From NCBI RefSeq assembly GCF_029360765.1, contig NZ_JARKNA010000007.1:1-64000 (forward strand): 64,000 nt of DNA, given 5' to 3'. The DNA is from Terrimonas pollutisoli (GTDB lineage Bacteria > Bacteroidota > Bacteroidia > Chitinophagales > Chitinophagaceae). The notes below the pieces were generated by a model that was not told where the DNA came from, did not search any database, and saw nothing but the letters and a program-made list of their open reading frames with translations. A program made the position numbers and the translations under genes. Below, piece by piece: positions 17,226 through 24,564 of this stretch (the stretch's first letter is position 1; the number at the start of each line of letters is the position of its first letter).

Positions 17226-18032
17226 TTAATCCTTATAAATTAAAAGATTCACTTCTCCTTCCCTGATTTCTTTGATGCGGTAATTGAACTTTCTATCGGC
17301 TAATTCGGGAAGCAGGTAAACGGGTATCCGTTTGTGATAAACAAACAAGGCGCTGCCGGCAGATAGTTTATCCAATGCATTCAATATGGCCATCATGGGC
17401 AGTGGCATTTCCAAACGGCGCACATCGAGCTCCTGTAATTTGTCTTTGTGCTTTTGCAGCACATCATCCCATCCCTGCTGTGCATCCCTTACAGGTTCTG
17501 CGATCTGCGTTTTTGTATTTTCTTTTTTATAGAAATAGGTTTCCACCAGGTCGTCGTCAATAACATCCGCAAATGAATCAAAGCCTTGTTTTTTTAATAA
17601 CAGGATCAGTGGCTCCGGATAAAAACTGTTGACAATTTTTAATGTCTGTCCCGGCTTCAGCCATTTTATTTTTTGCATGATAAGAGCAAGAGGATCTTTC
17701 CCGGATGTTATCAGCGGCCGGACATCCAATTCAGTTAGTTGCTCCTTCTGCATAGTAAGCATGAAAGCTGCCAAATCCTTTTTTTCCTTGTCCTCAGCTA
17801 TGACACTGCCATCAATTTCAAAACCCAAAGGCCTTAACTTGTTGAAAAAATCATTCACCTTACAACCACCGATCTTTGAAGCAGTAGTAATACTGGTTCT
17901 TGCTGCCATTAGTTTTCGCAGCAATGGGTTTCTGAGCTTTTCAAATTTTGGGCTGATGCTGATAATAGCATCCAGCGCATCAGCTCTCTCCTTTATGATA
18001 CTGCCAATTTTTGTATGAGCATTGATCACCAT
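17226..18032 (-). CDS. DUF1858 plus tandem DUF2249 protein
   Basis: A 268-residue soluble protein. Residues 5-65 resemble the ScdA_N/DUF1858 helical domain (IGSIIKERADALDAII). Two DUF2249 (TusA-like fold) modules follow, marked by ELDVRPLITSGKDPLALIM near 100-118 and ELDVRRLEMPLPMMAIL near 205-221. DUF2249 domains occur in Ric/YtfE-type proteins and next to hemerythrins, and the same domain opens the 320-residue protein at 18555. It probably works with them in NO or Fe-S stress, but the biochemical function of DUF2249 is not established. Confidence 0.75.
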   Translation of the reverse strand: MVINAHTKIGSIIKERADALDAIISISPKFEKLRNPLLRKLMAARTSITTASKIGGCKVNDFFNKLRPLGFEIDGSVIAEDKEKKDLAAFMLTMQKEQLTELDVRPLITSGKDPLALIMQKIKWLKPGQTLKIVNSFYPEPLILLLKKQGFDSFADVIDDDLVETYFYKKENTKTQIAEPVRDAQQGWDDVLQKHKDKLQELDVRRLEMPLPMMAILNALDKLSAGSALFVYHKRIPVYLLPELADRKFNYRIKEIREGEVNLLIYKD

Positions 18033-18060
18033 GTTGCTGCATTTTTATTGTTTATCGATT

Positions 18061-18558
18061 TTATAATCCGGATTTATCAGGCACCCAAAAAACATCCTGC
18101 CATTGTGAATCCACCTTGTTGCCACGGTTGTCGTCATGTATTGCGATCATTTCAAGTTCTGCATCGCTCAGCGTTTGTTGAATAGAAGCAAACAATTCTC
18201 TTTCTTCAAAACGGATATGATCCTTCAGCGTTTCAGCAAATTGAAGCAGCAATGTTTTATTTGTTCTGTCATTACGAAGCTGCTCAATCATGCCATATAT
18301 AACGGCATGCTCTTTCTCTGCCCGCCTGCGCAAAACATTATCAGCAGGCAATTTTGGAAAAAGTGTTTGTTCCTCTTTTGTAAAATGCGGCTGCAGGTCT
18401 TCTTCGAAAAAATAAAGAACATAGTTGCTGATCCGCTCCGGTGCAATCGCATTAGCCAGGCCCTGTTTTATTTTCCATACCAGCAATAATCCAAAATGAT
18501 GATCACGGGAAAAAGAAACAAGGGCCTGGAGCCGTTTTATGGGAGCATGGCTTTTCAT
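18061..18558 (-). CDS. Hemerythrin-domain protein
   Basis: A 165-residue four-helix hemerythrin-like protein. Putative di-iron ligands are visible: FSRDHHFGLLL (residues 17-27), HFTKEEQTLFP (58-68), EKEHAVIYGMI (83-93) and HIRFEERELF (about 115-124). Such proteins bind O2 or NO, or store and deliver iron. The gene overlaps the upstream Ric-like gene by four bases (ATGA), so they are co-translated. Its size and single domain suggest an iron/NO-handling partner of Ric rather than an oxygen carrier. Confidence 0.85.
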   Translation of the reverse strand: MKSHAPIKRLQALVSFSRDHHFGLLLVWKIKQGLANAIAPERISNYVLYFFEEDLQPHFTKEEQTLFPKLPADNVLRRRAEKEHAVIYGMIEQLRNDRTNKTLLLQFAETLKDHIRFEERELFASIQQTLSDAELEMIAIHDDNRGNKVDSQWQDVFWVPDKSGL

Positions 18559-19517
18559 GGATTTAATTTTTTTTCAATTGCCAAAGCTTTTGGAAACAGG
18601 ATATTGTTTTCAAGATGGATATGGATATGTAAATCGTTTTCAAATTCATCGAGCATCCGGTACAAAAGACTGTAGCTGGCGCAGGCGTCATCGGGCAACA
18701 AAAAATTATTGGTGAGGGTTCTTATTTCCCGCAACGCTTTACCTGCCATCTCATGCTCTATCTCCATCATGCTGACAGGATTTTGTATAGTTCCAAAAGA
18801 TATGGCGTGTACCGGTGGCTGCCCGCTATTGACAGCCGCTACTAATTCTTTGATATAAGGAAACAAAATTTTTTCTTCTTTTAATAAATGCGCTGATAGC
18901 TCGGTATTCACTTCTTCTACCAATTGGTGAATAGCAGGCAGTTCAGGGTGACGGCTACCATGCACACGGGCACATTTTGCCGCATAGTGTACCAGGTCCG
19001 GCAATGTTTTTTTCACATAGCTGTGATGCGTGTTCACAATATAGTCAGCCAGGAAGTCAAGGCTCCAGTCATCATAAGGCAAGGGACGGGTAACAGGGTT
19101 TCTATCGGCCTGCTGCAATTCCTGTTCAATCTTTGTTACATCCAACCCTTTTTCAGCACAGGCTTGTTTCACCGTCTTCTTTCCACCGCAGCAGAAGTCA
19201 AGACCATATTTTTTAAATATCTGCGCCTTGCGCAAATCTTTGGCTGCAATTTGTCCCAGTGTTTCATCGTTCTCTCCGCTGATGCGTTTACTGATACGAA
19301 CTTTCCACCATTCAGGTCCCTGCTCCAGGTAGCCCCAATGAAATATATTCCCTCTTTCTCCCAATAACTGGTAATAAAGCGGCTTGGGATCATGGTCGTT
19401 ATGAATAATTAAACTCTCCCCTTCCTCTAGTTCATCAAAACGGGCAAAAATGACGGGATGCTTTTGCCTTGGCTCGAGCAAGGTCACATCCAAAATGTTT
19501 TCTTCTGCGGTTAGCAT
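18555..19517 (-). CDS. Ric/ScdA-like di-iron Fe-S repair protein with DUF2249 head
   Basis: A 320-residue protein of three parts: DUF2249 (about 1-85, with FDELEEGESLIIHNDHDPKP), the ScdA_N domain (about 90-145, with the motif FCCGG), and a hemerythrin-like di-iron domain (about 160-315, with HLLKEEKILFP and HEMAGKALREI). Ric/YtfE/ScdA proteins repair Fe-S centres damaged by NO or peroxide. It is the first gene of a six-gene operon. A second Ric without the DUF2249 head is encoded at 36861. Start is ATG at 19517, about 32 bases from a -7 element. Confidence 0.88.
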   Translation of the reverse strand: MLTAEENILDVTLLEPRQKHPVIFARFDELEEGESLIIHNDHDPKPLYYQLLGERGNIFHWGYLEQGPEWWKVRISKRISGENDETLGQIAAKDLRKAQIFKKYGLDFCCGGKKTVKQACAEKGLDVTKIEQELQQADRNPVTRPLPYDDWSLDFLADYIVNTHHSYVKKTLPDLVHYAAKCARVHGSRHPELPAIHQLVEEVNTELSAHLLKEEKILFPYIKELVAAVNSGQPPVHAISFGTIQNPVSMMEIEHEMAGKALREIRTLTNNFLLPDDACASYSLLYRMLDEFENDLHIHIHLENNILFPKALAIEKKLNP

Positions 19518-19548
19518 ATTTATTTTTTTAAAAGTTAATCAGTATCCT

Positions 19549-19681
19549 CAAAAGTAAATAATAAAAGTATTTAAATGCTTTTATTACACCGGTATCTGGA
19601 CCAACCTGACGAAAATCATGTTTTCTGCGTGATATAGGTGACAAAAGTTACATCGTAGTCATTGTCTCCATCAGATTTTTG
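19549..19681. promoter_or_regulatory. Bidirectional promoter between the Ric operon and osmC (copy 1 of a duplicated block)
   Basis: The minus-strand -7 element TACTTTTG is at 19549-19556. A 28-base palindrome, TAATAAAAG-N10-CTTTTATTA, is at 19559-19586. Box 1 TGACgaaaATCA is centred at 19612.5 and box 2 TGACaaaaGTTA at 19644.5. The plus-strand -7 element GATTTTTG is at 19674-19681. Box 2 is 36.5 bp from the end of the plus -7 element, the standard distance in this window. The palindrome overlaps the minus promoter and is a candidate Rrf2 operator. The same block, in the same order and without gaps, recurs at 22606-22738. Confidence 0.65.
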
Positions 19682-19710
19682 TATCAAACAATAAGCTAAA
19701 AATAATTTTT

Positions 19711-20157
19711 ATGGCACAACATGAAATAGAAACACAATGGATGGGGAAGATGCAATTTAATGCCCTGGTAAACGGTCATACGATTGTAATGGATGCTCCG
19801 CCACGGGCAGGCGGCGAAGAAAACGGTCCAATCCCAAAACCTTTTATTCTTACTGCCTTGTCTGGCTGCACGGGAATGGATGTAGTGGCCCTGCTTCGTA
19901 AGGCTAATCTCTCAGTAGATGATTTTAATTTGAAAGTAACCGGCGAACTAAGCAAGCAACAGCCACTTGAATACATAGCCATACATATCGTTTATGATAT
20001 AAGGGGCAGGAACGATGATAAAGATGCTGTGCTTAAAGCCGTCAACGACTCGCAGGAAAAGATCTGCGGCGTAAGCCATATGCTGAAAAAAGCGTTACCT
20101 ATAACATGGGAAATAAATTTTAACGACGAGATTGTTTTTAACAACAGAGCAGTGTGA
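19711..20157 (+). CDS. OsmC-family protein
   Basis: A 148-residue OsmC/Ohr-fold protein. The redox Cys pair is C53 (LSGCTGMD) and C119 (KICGVSH), the normal positions. The family includes organic peroxide reductases and the YhfA-type sub-group; the SGCTGMDV motif fits the YhfA-like group, whose substrate is unknown. It is divergent from the Ric operon and shares a promoter block with it, which suggests co-induction under low oxygen or NO. A hairpin at 20172-20206 follows the stop. Confidence 0.88.
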   Translation: MAQHEIETQWMGKMQFNALVNGHTIVMDAPPRAGGEENGPIPKPFILTALSGCTGMDVVALLRKANLSVDDFNLKVTGELSKQQPLEYIAIHIVYDIRGRNDDKDAVLKAVNDSQEKICGVSHMLKKALPITWEINFNDEIVFNNRAV

Positions 20158-20171
20158 ATCAAACTTAACTA

Positions 20172-20206
20172 CCCCTCTCCATCCTTCGGTAAACTCAGGA
20201 GAGGGG
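20172..20206. terminator. Hairpin between convergent osmC and the 601-aa gene
   Basis: CCCCTCTCC (20172-20180) pairs with GGAGAGGGG (20198-20206) across a 17-base loop. There is no clear T-run on either side, so termination is likely but unproven. Confidence 0.5.
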
Positions 20207-20263
20207 CTTAGAACCCAGTAATAGTTTTATAGGATTTGCAAGACTTTAGTCGGACAATAGTGA

Positions 20264-22069
20264 TTACTTATCAAGAAGTGAATACTGATAATTCAAATAA
20301 TCCAGTTCCACCTCCGCTAAATCAAGGGCTTTGATAAAAGTCGCCCGGCCGGACGAGGCCACAGCGGGCAGGCGACGATAATAGCTGATACCATTCCTCA
20401 GATTTTGATAAAAAATGGTGTAGCTCTTTTTATTTTTTTCAAACCTGCTTTGTTCATCGTCCTCTAACTTCTCTTTCAGGTAATCTATATATAAATGCAG
20501 TTCTGCAATAAACATGTGTGGCCTGTTGCCATTAGCCACGATATTTGTTCTTCCATAAATATGATCCGTCATGGTTTGCAGTGAAACCACTTTGGAAAAA
20601 TTGACAATATTAGGGCCGGGACAAATGGTTACAGCATTCAGTTTTTTAACAAAGGGCTGGTTATAATGAATCGCCGCTGCATTGCTCAGGCCAATGCACA
20701 AACATTCTTTATCCAACACTTCTTCCATTTGTTTTTTATAAACCGGCCCAGGAAGATTAAACGATTGCAACTGTTCAATCTTTAGTTTCTGGTATTTGCG
20801 GGATGCCGTGCAGATCGGCTCTTTGGTAAACTCTGTATTAAAAGCCAGGTGCTTCTCCGTGCAGGGGCTGCCCGGTTTGCCATTACTGATACGTGACAGC
20901 TTTTCGTTGTGTGAACTGGTTCCTTTGAGGTAATGAAACCTCACACCTAACGGCGAATTATGGCTCAGCACCACATCTTTTTCTTTTGCGGCGCATAATA
21001 GCTTCAAAGTATTTTCATCCACCGTGGTTGCTTCGGGCACCAGTAAAAAAGGTGTGCCCCATCCCGTGCTTTCGACAGTATAATGGCGGTGTAAAAATTC
21101 ATCCTCTTCATGAGTGCCAATGCCACCCTGGACAGAGATGGTCAGTTGCGGCGGATAAATAAATTTTTTATTCTTCTTTTTTAAAAGGGCTGCGTTATAG
21201 ATCTCAAAAAGCGAATCAATCAGCTCTTGTTTGTTCATTTTAAACTCTTCCAGTATCGGCCCCAATAAAAATCCGTCTGTCGCAAAAGCATGGCCACCGC
21301 AGTTCAACCCCGATTCAATCCTGAACTCGCTTACCCAAATCCCTTTTTTGGCCAGGTATTTTCCCTGTATCAATGCGGACCGGTAGTCACTCACCTTTAC
21401 AATTACTTTCTTTGTAAACCCGCCATCTTCGTTTACATCAAACTCACTACAGTTGCCCAGGTAATTATACAACCGTGGGTTCATGCCCGCTGAAAAAACA
21501 ACTGACGAATTGACAAGGTCACTCTTTGCATATCCCCTCAGTGCTGCCACCGCATCCGAACTATCGGGCTGCAATTGTCCAATCTTATCATAATTATCCC
21601 GGTCTGTTTTTGTCATGATGTTCACATCAATACTGCCGGGTTTTATTTGCGTACGTAACCAGGCTTGCAGTTTTTGTTTTTCGGGCCGGCTGGTTGTCTT
21701 CATCATTTGCCGGTACAATAGTTTTAACTGACTGTCATCGGGCAGCATCTCAAAATATCTTACGATCTCTGAACCAGTTTCAAAAGCAGCCTGTTTTAAT
21801 TTCTCCACTTGTTCCTGCACAATCGTATTGACCAGGTTGAGATAATCCGTAATTCGCCTGGCCCTGTAATCAGGTTCATGGGCGCTGATGGGTTGATACT
21901 CCTTATTGATTGCCGGGTAATAATGCCGCCTCATCATCTCCACCAACCTGTCTTCAACAATTGAGATAACAGAAGATATACCAAACCGGGCCACCTTAAC
22001 AGGGCTGTCAATGGTATAAGCCAAACCCATCACGGGAATATGAAATTTATGAAGTGGGGTATTACACAT
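20264..22069 (-). CDS. 601-residue protein of unknown function, possibly a flavin-binding TIM barrel
   Basis: I do not recognise this protein with confidence. No signal peptide or membrane helix is seen. It starts FHIPVMGLAYTIDSPVKVARFG and later has NCGGHAFATDG (257-266), SVQGGIGTHEE (312-322) and STGWGTPFLLVPEATTVD. The PVMG start, the GGH loop and the GGIG loop resemble FMN-dependent nitronate monooxygenase/FabK-type barrels, where such loops bind FMN phosphate, but the protein is nearly twice the normal length and the rest does not match. It lies 91 bases after the DGC gene on the same strand, probably in the same NO/low-oxygen-responsive unit. Confidence 0.55.
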   Translation of the reverse strand: MCNTPLHKFHIPVMGLAYTIDSPVKVARFGISSVISIVEDRLVEMMRRHYYPAINKEYQPISAHEPDYRARRITDYLNLVNTIVQEQVEKLKQAAFETGSEIVRYFEMLPDDSQLKLLYRQMMKTTSRPEKQKLQAWLRTQIKPGSIDVNIMTKTDRDNYDKIGQLQPDSSDAVAALRGYAKSDLVNSSVVFSAGMNPRLYNYLGNCSEFDVNEDGGFTKKVIVKVSDYRSALIQGKYLAKKGIWVSEFRIESGLNCGGHAFATDGFLLGPILEEFKMNKQELIDSLFEIYNAALLKKKNKKFIYPPQLTISVQGGIGTHEEDEFLHRHYTVESTGWGTPFLLVPEATTVDENTLKLLCAAKEKDVVLSHNSPLGVRFHYLKGTSSHNEKLSRISNGKPGSPCTEKHLAFNTEFTKEPICTASRKYQKLKIEQLQSFNLPGPVYKKQMEEVLDKECLCIGLSNAAAIHYNQPFVKKLNAVTICPGPNIVNFSKVVSLQTMTDHIYGRTNIVANGNRPHMFIAELHLYIDYLKEKLEDDEQSRFEKNKKSYTIFYQNLRNGISYYRRLPAVASSGRATFIKALDLAEVELDYLNYQYSLLDK

Positions 22070-22160
22070 AAGATTTTTGAAATGAATAACAACTTAATTT
22101 TCTCAAAAACAACAAACGATACAGGAGCATCCAATATCATTTGTGTCTTTTTTTGACCGA

Positions 22161-22583
22161 TCAGTATATTGAATCCGCTATATCGTTCTGCATACTTATA
22201 TACGGATTATAGTTCGCTCTTATTTGCAATTCGATTGCTTGCAATACTTCTCCAGCTTCCTCGCGGTCAAACTCCTCGTGCTGCTTTTTGCTAACGCCAA
22301 AACGTGTTAACTCAAAATGAATATCCGGTATAATATTGTGATTGCCCAGGCAGGCTTTTGAACAAGCGAGGGGGCAACCATCTATCACAATGATCTTTCT
22401 TCCCGATTGAGCGGTCCTCACTAACTTTTTTACATTACCACCCACACCGGCAATACACGACATTTCAGCAATATTTTTTCTATCAAGCTGTATGGCAATA
22501 TGGTTGGCCATTTGTGCTGCACTGCTGCATCCCGAACAGGAGTAAACAAGAGGTTTCTTTTCACCAGTCGTTTCTTTTGTCAT
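22161..22583 (-). CDS. DGC-domain putative zinc-binding protein
   Basis: A 140-residue cytoplasmic protein of the DGC family, named for its Asp-Gly-Cys motif. It has CSGCS (C16, C19), C43 in MSCIAGVGG, and IDGCPLACSKACL (C70, C74, C78), six conserved Cys in all, probably binding zinc or another metal. The family is often linked to metal homeostasis or denitrification loci; its function is unproven. It is the first gene of a unit with the 601-residue protein and is driven by the second copy of the duplicated promoter block. Confidence 0.8.
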   Translation of the reverse strand: MTKETTGEKKPLVYSCSGCSSAAQMANHIAIQLDRKNIAEMSCIAGVGGNVKKLVRTAQSGRKIIVIDGCPLACSKACLGNHNIIPDIHFELTRFGVSKKQHEEFDREEAGEVLQAIELQIRANYNPYISMQNDIADSIY

Positions 22584-22605
22584 AAAAAAAATTGAATCAG
22601 GAAGC

Positions 22606-22738
22606 CAAAAGTAGATGATGTAAGTATCTAATTACTTTTATTTAACCTCTATTTGCAGTGACCTGACGAAAATCATGTTTTCCCCGCGAATGGCATGACA
22701 AAAGTTATATCACCGCAATTGTAACGGTCAGACTTTTG
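22606..22738. promoter_or_regulatory. Bidirectional promoter upstream of the DGC gene (copy 2 of a duplicated block)
   Basis: It has the same order and spacing as 19549-19681: minus-strand -7 TACTTTTG at 22606-22613, AAGTATCTAATTACTTTTATT from 22622 in the palindrome position, an identical 20-base stretch including TGACgaaaATCA centred at 22669.5, TGACaaaaGTTA centred at 22701.5, and plus-strand -7 GACTTTTG ending at 22738 (36.5 bp from that box). The plus promoter faces the QueD-like gene with a leader of about 155 bases. Within the 22584-22893 gap nothing else was seen except poly-A and CA-rich sequence. Confidence 0.6.
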
Positions 22739-22893
22739 CACCCAATAACAACCTAATAAACAATATTCATGTGAGATGGAAAATAACTTTAACCAATAAA
22801 ATAGCTTGTCAAACAAACCTGCATTGCAACTGAAAAAAAAAGCTACCAGTCTTTTAGGTAACCATCAACTAAATCCTTTTTATTACAACCACT

Positions 22894-23325
22894 ATGCTTC
22901 AAATCACAAAGGTCTTTCGTTTTGAAATGGCGCATGCCATTTATGGTTATCCCGGTAAATGCAAGGACATTCACGGTCATTCATACGAATTGCATGTTAC
23001 CATAGCACCAACTGATATGAATGAAAACTTCCTGCCAGGTACCGGCCTTATCATGGATTTTAAAGAATTAAAACAAATCGTGAATGAAGGCCTTATTCGG
23101 GAATTGGATCATAAATTGATACTGTCCAGCGCTTTCATTACGGCTCATTCAACTGCTTATTCTGAAAACTTGCTGGAATGGGAACAAGAACCATCGGCAG
23201 AAAACATACTGGTTTACATCAAGCAATTTTTGTCTAAAAATTTACCGGAGCATATTTGCCTTGTCAAATTAAAATTGTTTGAAACAACCGACTCTTATGC
23301 CGAGTGGATCAATGATCACCAATGA
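22894..23325 (+). CDS. 6-pyruvoyltetrahydropterin synthase/QueD family enzyme
   Basis: A 143-residue T-fold enzyme. The zinc-binding His are H14, H27 and H29, and catalytic C23 lies in KCKDIHGHSY. LDHKLIL and a Glu near the C-terminus (LFETTDSYAEW) complete the active site pattern. QueD makes 6-carboxy-tetrahydropterin for queuosine, while PTPS homologues make pterins. No queC, queE or folE gene is near, so the pathway is left open; a pterin cofactor role linked to NO or redox biology is speculative. It converges on the BNR-repeat gene with 15 bases between the stops. Confidence 0.8.
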   Translation: MLQITKVFRFEMAHAIYGYPGKCKDIHGHSYELHVTIAPTDMNENFLPGTGLIMDFKELKQIVNEGLIRELDHKLILSSAFITAHSTAYSENLLEWEQEPSAENILVYIKQFLSKNLPEHICLVKLKLFETTDSYAEWINDHQ

Positions 23326-23340
23326 AGGCCCGATTTATCT

Positions 23341-24561
23341 TTACAGTTCAACCCGCTGATACACGACATAATCCTTTTTGTCCTTTTTCACTATATAAGC
23401 AATTACTGAATTCGCCTTGTTTAATGAAGCCACAACAGGATAGGATGCTGTCAACGTATCAGCAGTGATAAAACTTTGCTGTTCACTTTTTCCCGCTGCT
23501 GATCTTTTCTGTATGGCTATCCTCTTGAAATATTTATTATTTACCTGCACCGGTTCATCCCATGCCACTAGAAGTTCTCCATTTGAAAAAGAGGAGATTT
23601 GCGGATGCGATCCTGCTGCGCTGATGCGCTCAGACTGGATAAAACTTTTTCCGTTGTCGGCAGACTGCGTGTAAAAACACCCTTTATTGCCGCCGCCTGT
23701 GAACCAGGCGAAGTGTAAGCCTTCTTCATTCTCCGTCATTGCAGGGCCGGTATGCGGACAACCCCTAATCACCCAGTTATCATTACTGATCAGCCTTGGC
23801 CCAGAAAAATTTTTACCCCCATCCGTTGAAACGCGGTGCAGCATATCCCTGACGCTGTCTTTGATAATACCACGGTATAAAACATGGATGCCTGCTTTGC
23901 TGTCGACAAACAGATCGGTACGGCAACACTGGCAACAACCTTCGCCGATCATTTTTTCATGTTGAAATCCATTGGCACCTTCAGTCTTTGCAAAGTAAAG
24001 CGCCGAACCTTCGTTGTCCGTTGCTTTCCGGTTATCTAACCAGATGATTGCCGCTTCACCGGAAGGAAGCAGGGCCACATCATAATAACGCTGATCATAA
24101 CCGGCTGTATCATTTACCAATGGTTTGGACGGGCTCCATGTCTTTCCTTCATCAAATGACTGGCTATAATAAACCAATCCAGAGTATTTGTTTATTGGAT
24201 TAGGATTAGCAGCTCCCCACAAGGCAATGATTTCACCCGAAGGTTTGAAAATGATCTTTGGCAGGTTTTCGGAATGTGGCTGAATATTATCGCTGGAAGG
24301 GATAGTAATAGTTTTTCCAAATGACTTGCCACCATCAGAAGATACAGCATAGCAAAAAACAAATGCAGAATCATTCACCGATCTTGCCCAGCTCATCACA
24401 ATATTTCCCCTCTTGTCTTTTGTGAGATAAGGACAGTTGCCCGGCATTGAATCCATTTGAACGGGTTTGCCGGCCTGTATGGCAGAGGCTTTCTTTTCAT
24501 TGTAACAGGATAAAAGCAGAAAAACGAATCCGGTCATTAAAAGTATTTTGTATAAACGCAT
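23341..24561 (-). CDS. BNR/Asp-box repeat lipoprotein (sialidase-like propeller)
   Basis: A 406-residue lipoprotein: signal peptide with lipobox LLLSC (Cys at about residue 19), then a beta-propeller with several Asp-boxes (SSDGGKSFGK, SFDEGKTWSP, STDGGKNFSG, SADNGKSFIQ). The sialidase catalytic set is not obvious. An unusual cluster GEGCCQCCRTD lies near residues 206-216, consistent with metal binding. The gene begins 3 bases after the TonB receptor stop, so the two are one unit. A role as surface metal- or ligand-binding partner of the receptor is inferred. Confidence 0.75.
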   Translation of the reverse strand: MRLYKILLMTGFVFLLLSCYNEKKASAIQAGKPVQMDSMPGNCPYLTKDKRGNIVMSWARSVNDSAFVFCYAVSSDGGKSFGKTITIPSSDNIQPHSENLPKIIFKPSGEIIALWGAANPNPINKYSGLVYYSQSFDEGKTWSPSKPLVNDTAGYDQRYYDVALLPSGEAAIIWLDNRKATDNEGSALYFAKTEGANGFQHEKMIGEGCCQCCRTDLFVDSKAGIHVLYRGIIKDSVRDMLHRVSTDGGKNFSGPRLISNDNWVIRGCPHTGPAMTENEEGLHFAWFTGGGNKGCFYTQSADNGKSFIQSERISAAGSHPQISSFSNGELLVAWDEPVQVNNKYFKRIAIQKRSAAGKSEQQSFITADTLTASYPVVASLNKANSVIAYIVKKDKKDYVVYQRVEL

Positions 24562-24564
24562 TGC

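Noticed and set aside
22110..22175. TTGACcgATCAG near 22153 as an FNR-type box for the 601-residue gene
   Set aside because: The half-sites are separated by two bases only, and the site lies at the 3' end of the DGC gene.
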